A DNA stretch of 64,000 nucleotides from Fodinicola acaciae (lineage in GTDB: Bacteria > Actinomycetota > Actinomycetes > Mycobacteriales > HKI-0501), in contig NZ_WOTN01000002.1 of assembly GCF_010993745.1 (NCBI RefSeq), positions 992,001-1,056,000 on the forward strand, in the 5' to 3' direction. This document shows, in pieces, positions 61,201 to 64,000 of this stretch. The translations under genes were made by a program, and so were the position numbers. How positions within the stretch are numbered: position 1 is the stretch's first letter; the number at the start of each line of letters is the position of its first letter. Under the pieces are notes generated by a model. It saw only the letters and a list, made by a program, of their open reading frames with translations. It had not been told where the DNA came from and did no database searches.

Positions 61201-63687
61201 AACGCCACAATCCCGCCGACGCAAGAGTCGCTGTTCGGCTCTGACCTCGACGTCGCGCCGCGCAATAATGAGTCGTCCGTGGGCCGCCCACAGCGCCAAA
61301 AGAACCCGCCAAAGTCGAAGCGCCGGCTGCTTCGGCAACACATTCCACTGAAAGACCTCGATGACTGGCTGGACTTCCTAGAGGCAATGGTTGGAACCAG
61401 CGAGGTCGACGCGGATCAGCTCATCGAGCACTTCAACAGCCTGGACGCCCTCAAAGACTACGAGGATGCGCTCCCGAAATTCATGGGCATGGACACCATG
61501 GATCCAGAGCAACGCTTCCCCTGGCTGCACACGGTCCGCAACATCGCTGCGGAACAGGGCTTCTTGCATTGGGAGCTCGAATTCGCCCTCATCTTCGCTC
61601 GCACCGGCGGCTTCGACCTCCAAGTCGGCAACCCGCCCTGGGTCCGACCCCGCTGGAACGAGTCCGAGGTCTTTGCTGAATACGAACCCTGGTTCGAACT
61701 ACAAGAGAAGGCATCCGTCAGGGAAAAGGAGAGCAGACGTCGCGAACTCCTGCAGAACCCCACGGCGTTTGGGGGCGCACTCCAAGAACTAACAACAACA
61801 AGTGCGCACGTCGGATTGTTTGGATCGCCGCAGGTTTACCCTCTTTTAGTTGGAACCCAGCCCGACCTCTATCGGGCATTCATGTGCCAGACTTGGACAC
61901 ACAGTGCGCCTTCAGGAACTGGTGGTCTTCTGCACTCTGATTCGCATTTTTATGGCGATAAGGAGGGTGCGCTGCGAGAAGCTGCGTATCAAAGGCTTCG
62001 TATTCATGGAGACTTCGTCAACTCAGGTCAGCGTTTCTTCCCTGAACCTGTTGGTCACGCAACCCATTTCGGAGTGCACATATATGGCGCTTCGAAAGAT
62101 GTCGGGTTTGACCATCTTTCTTGGTTGGTCTCTGCAGATGCACTGCGATTCTCTGGAAGTCATGATGGCTCAGGCGAGGTGCCGGGCGTTCGATATAGAA
62201 ATGCAGAGTTTGATGAACGACCGCATCGGACCAGAGTCATCAGGGTTGACGATCGAGTGCTCGGCGTTTGGCAACGGCTATTGGGTGAGAGTGATCAACC
62301 TGTCACGCAAGCTCGCCTTCTATTTCCCGTGAGCACGGCTGAAGCCTCTGCAATCGCGGCACTGGCTGACTATCCTTTGCGTCTAGCAAACCATGAGATG
62401 CAGATCTCTGCTGGTTATCATGAAAGTGGTTCAAAACGAGTCAATATTATTGACTATAATCGCCGCGACGAATTGACGGGCCGCGAATATCAGCCGAACC
62501 ATTGGAAAGACGTGATACTTAAAGGTCCACAGCTAAGCGTTGCTACCCCAGTCTTTAAGCGCCATGATGCCAACAGCAACGATACTTATGGCGCTGACTT
62601 AGTCAGTCTGTCGGTGAATTTTGTGCCAGACACTGCGTACGTCCGAGTGGCGAGCGAGACCCGTTCATATTTGGCGGCGCAGGATCGGTGGATAAATTTC
62701 AAGATTCTCAATCAGCTACGAGTCGACTCTAATGTGGTGGCACGAGCTCGCTCCACCATTGCCGAAGTCGAGCAGATTCCCGAAGAAGATGTCGCCCCGG
62801 AGAAGGTGGACGAGGCCCTGGTCTTACGCTCGCGTAGACGGTACACGACATTTACACGCCTTGCGTGGCGTAGGATGATCTCGCCGAACAGTGAGCGGGC
62901 TCTGTATGCGGCACTTTTTCCTCCCGGGCCTGCACATATCCACGCAATCCATAGTATGGCCATGCCTGACAACCTGCAGACAGCTATTGTGGCAGGATTC
63001 TGGGCGTCGTTACCTCTCGACTATTTCCTCCGGACGACTGGACGTGGCGATCTCCAGGTTAGCGGGGCCAAGGCGATGCCTGCCCCGGGCCTAGTAGATC
63101 ATCCTCTGGCATCCAGTCTGCTCATTCGCACACTACGTCTGAACTGCCTAACGCAAGCCTACTCTAAGTTGTGGGCCGAATTGTACGACCCGGGGTGGTT
63201 GAGATTAGAGGGATGGGTATGCGATTGGCCTGGGCTCGGCGCACTTCAGGATGTAGCCGCGGAGTGGCAGCCTGAAACACCGCTGCGGTCTGAGCGTGCA
63301 AGACGGTCGGCGCTCGTAGAGATTGATGCATTGGTGGCCGTATGGGTTGGTATGAGTGCTGACGCCCTCATCGCGGCGTACCGTGGCCGGTTTCCGGTGC
63401 TACAGAAGTACGAGGCAGCGACCTGGTTCGACGCTGATGGTTGGAAGATTGCGAGCTACGCACGGACATTCGGTCAACGCCAAACAAAGGCAAGTTGGGT
63501 TCAGTTCGAGGCCTATCGCGAGGATCCGGAGAATGTTCCACCGCCAGATGGATACACCGCGCCGTTCTATAAGGCGGATCGGGAGAAGGAGATGCGGGAG
63601 GCGCACGCTGTTTTTAAGGCTCGGTTGGATGCGGCGGTAGAGCGTGGCGAGTGGGATCCGGTCAAGCAGGAGGTGTCGAACGCATGA
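58285..63687 (+). CDS. drmMI: DISARM class 1 N6-adenine methyltransferase DrmMI
   Basis: A 1800-residue protein of the Eco57I/BREX PglX-like gamma-class methylases. Motif I is EPALGSGAFLNEAI (about 645-658), the linked acidic motif YGVDLNETGVELAEVSLWL (about 700), and motif IV is GNPPWVRPRW (about 1116), with an unusually long insert between. The N-terminal 600 residues include a helical domain with nuclease-like LLLCGGVIVLAD segments but no clear D/ExK. The C-terminal region (about 1180-1700) is the likely target-recognition part. Base composition falls sharply there, for example 20 G or C out of 60 at 62401-62460, suggesting exchange of specificity domains. It overlaps drmD and drmA by four bases each. 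Confidence 0.85.
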   Translation: MTADFDSFTNRGEYIAAHYFADQLDTDLKRGIFDKWAVREGDKHDPRRTPRQLLRDLRGDYLSGKFRSYFAECADFDISEDAANSQNRLRLRTYNNPDWVGRLGEWHGKVLTALGFEAESTEPLTLSVRHAGRDNAVTVAWSGDGIVAIECGWAAVTDTTLDADGSGRLLHPLRISASEAYETGPALATWLFQSEIHDLGDVPPRFILLLCGGVIVLADRQAWSEGRFLAANLDAALERNDRRQLGELASIAALFSREMLAPSDDGKGSPIDAILKASRDNAVGVSGDLRDGLQRSVEIIANEVLARLDDAKISPRQIEDPKLAVEKELTRECLRYLYRILFLLYAEARPELGILPADDGTYEAGYSVARLRELVERDEQLVEEEARNGFHLFASLEVLFDKVNNGHRPYGTEADDVRLEDDEETRKLKEKLRSENRGLRFEPLRSELFEPKAIRLIGREVVDPRSEENGNVRHLDLRLRNSALHEVLRLLTMKKGARSGDRGGFISYRNLGINQLGAVYEGLMSYTGIIATEELCEVAKGGDPEKGSWLIPAHRQTAYPENTVVMYDEVDMRKGLRGPKRYKPGSFVYRLSGRDRETSASYYTPESLTKVTVELALKHRLDQEHDSDGNVIKTRASELLNYKICEPALGSGAFLNEAINQVAEEYLRRREGELGTSIPTAEALTEKQRVKAYIALHNAYGVDLNETGVELAEVSLWLNTMHPGMRAPWFGLHLRRGNSLIGARRAVYAGKDVFSKAKAWQKASDPLGPTPLPFLSDGNEQLLPTDAVHQFLLPTPGWAAVARSTEAKKLAPDETRTLGAWKKGLLHRPTTAQYARLRAAAKRIEFLWSLVVKRMELSEAAISRKIDVWGADPTDPEYSFLRQPDQPETKEKVFEDLFDAVDTPYWRLKTVMDAWCALWFWPADKAPLLDGSDTVYDSSLMPTGADSLSALLDNAPVLDSDELGNPHEFPSANATIPPTQESLFGSDLDVAPRNNESSVGRPQRQKNPPKSKRRLLRQHIPLKDLDDWLDFLEAMVGTSEVDADQLIEHFNSLDALKDYEDALPKFMGMDTMDPEQRFPWLHTVRNIAAEQGFLHWELEFALIFARTGGFDLQVGNPPWVRPRWNESEVFAEYEPWFELQEKASVREKESRRRELLQNPTAFGGALQELTTTSAHVGLFGSPQVYPLLVGTQPDLYRAFMCQTWTHSAPSGTGGLLHSDSHFYGDKEGALREAAYQRLRIHGDFVNSGQRFFPEPVGHATHFGVHIYGASKDVGFDHLSWLVSADALRFSGSHDGSGEVPGVRYRNAEFDERPHRTRVIRVDDRVLGVWQRLLGESDQPVTQARLLFPVSTAEASAIAALADYPLRLANHEMQISAGYHESGSKRVNIIDYNRRDELTGREYQPNHWKDVILKGPQLSVATPVFKRHDANSNDTYGADLVSLSVNFVPDTAYVRVASETRSYLAAQDRWINFKILNQLRVDSNVVARARSTIAEVEQIPEEDVAPEKVDEALVLRSRRRYTTFTRLAWRRMISPNSERALYAALFPPGPAHIHAIHSMAMPDNLQTAIVAGFWASLPLDYFLRTTGRGDLQVSGAKAMPAPGLVDHPLASSLLIRTLRLNCLTQAYSKLWAELYDPGWLRLEGWVCDWPGLGALQDVAAEWQPETPLRSERARRSALVEIDALVAVWVGMSADALIAAYRGRFPVLQKYEAATWFDADGWKIASYARTFGQRQTKASWVQFEAYREDPENVPPPDGYTAPFYKADREKEMREAHAVFKARLDAAVERGEWDPVKQEVSNA

Positions 63688-64000
63688 GGCCGACGCTGGA
63701 AGCGCAGGGACTCAAGGAAAGCCTCCTGCAATACCTGTCAACCACGTACGCACTGACCGACGAAGGCGCGCGCGAGTCGCTACACCGGTTCCTGGGGGAC
63801 GAGACCGCTGGCATGTTTCGCGGTCCCTTCCTCCGTATCCGCGCGCCGTTTGTTACCGCCGACGCCAGCTGGCGTGACAGCCTGGACTGGCGGCCAGACA
63901 ACTGGACCCCGTACGCGCACCAAGCCGCCGCCTTTGCCCGCCTGACTTCGGCACACGACCACACTCCACAACCGACACTCGTCACCACCGGTACGGGATC
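63684..64000 (+). CDS. drmA: DISARM helicase DrmA, 5' end (runs off the window)
   Basis: Only the first 105 codons are in the window, with no stop. The ATG overlaps the drmMI stop (ATGA). The protein begins MRPTLEAQGLKESLLQYLST, then FRGPFLRIRAPF, WTPYAHQAAAFARLTS (a Q-motif-like segment) and QPTLVTTGTG, which is the start of Walker A. These blocks are characteristic of DrmA, the DISARM DEAD-like helicase. It fixes the order drmD-drmMI-drmA, so drmB (DUF1998) and drmC (PLD) are predicted just beyond the right edge. Confidence 0.85.
   Translation, partial: MRPTLEAQGLKESLLQYLSTTYALTDEGARESLHRFLGDETAGMFRGPFLRIRAPFVTADASWRDSLDWRPDNWTPYAHQAAAFARLTSAHDHTPQPTLVTTGTG

Noticed and set aside
37054-64000. 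Direct repeat of the tRNA-Ala 3' end marking the right border of the island
   Set aside because: I looked for the GGTTCGAGTCCCCTCAGC segment by eye and did not find a second copy; the border is probably outside the window.
1-64000. CRISPR arrays and rRNA genes
   Set aside because: No regularly spaced repeats with unique spacers, no Cas proteins and no rRNA sequence were seen.

Overview
The window is high-GC actinobacterial chromosome. Supporting signs are very GC-rich third codon positions, GTG and TTG starts, a probably leaderless MarR-type regulator, Tat-type secretion signals, an IdeR/DmdR-like iron box and a large LuxR-type (LAL) regulator. The backbone (about 1-37,100) is also rich in the pentamer GTACG. 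I would not name a genus from this sequence alone.

Backbone, 1-37,126. First come an SDR oxidoreductase, a GbsR/MarR regulator coupled to a GT1 glycosyltransferase, a secreted GH95-like glycosidase, and a resistance-type operon on the minus strand (ribbon-helix-helix protein, VOC protein, DHA2 efflux pump). Next is a short graveyard (HNH/DUF222 and ISL3 transposase remnants). After it lies a minus-strand regulatory block (LAL regulator, full histidine kinase, a second kinase lacking the ATPase domain, NarL response regulator) beside a secreted GH31 enzyme with two CBM35-like modules. A secreted subtilisin, a GlxA-type regulator, a NIPSNAP protein, an ACT-domain membrane protein and a ChoD-like GMC oxidoreductase follow. 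Then come an efeUOB iron-uptake operon behind an iron box and a compact cassette that looks like an uncharacterised disulfide-rich peptide system. That cassette holds a six-cysteine small protein, a membrane thioredoxin-like protein, an ABC exporter and an S26 peptidase. The rest is TetR and MerR regulators, PPOX, methyltransferase, spermidine-synthase-like, nitroreductase, YqgE, cupin and PurU genes, ending at tRNA-Ala(GGC).

Accessory island, about 37,130-64,000 (open on the right). Downstream of the tRNA the base composition falls in places and nearly every recognisable gene is mobile or defensive. There is a Hachiman-like pair (HamA-like nuclease plus HamB-like helicase). The helicase is cut by a complete IS701-family element with a CTAG target duplication, and removing the element restores one 1171-residue frame. 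Next are an AbiJ-NTD3/nuclease protein, two back-to-back integrase/excisionase modules, a long 2OG-Fe(II) oxygenase protein and a VapBC pair. The window closes with a Ser/Thr kinase followed by a translationally coupled class 1 DISARM locus (drmD, drmMI and the start of drmA, which runs off the end).

The most promising candidate for an undescribed system is the peptide cassette at about 26,284-29,470. The clearest defence content is the IS-broken Hachiman-like locus and the kinase-associated DISARM locus, whose methyltransferase carries a strikingly AT-rich specificity region.
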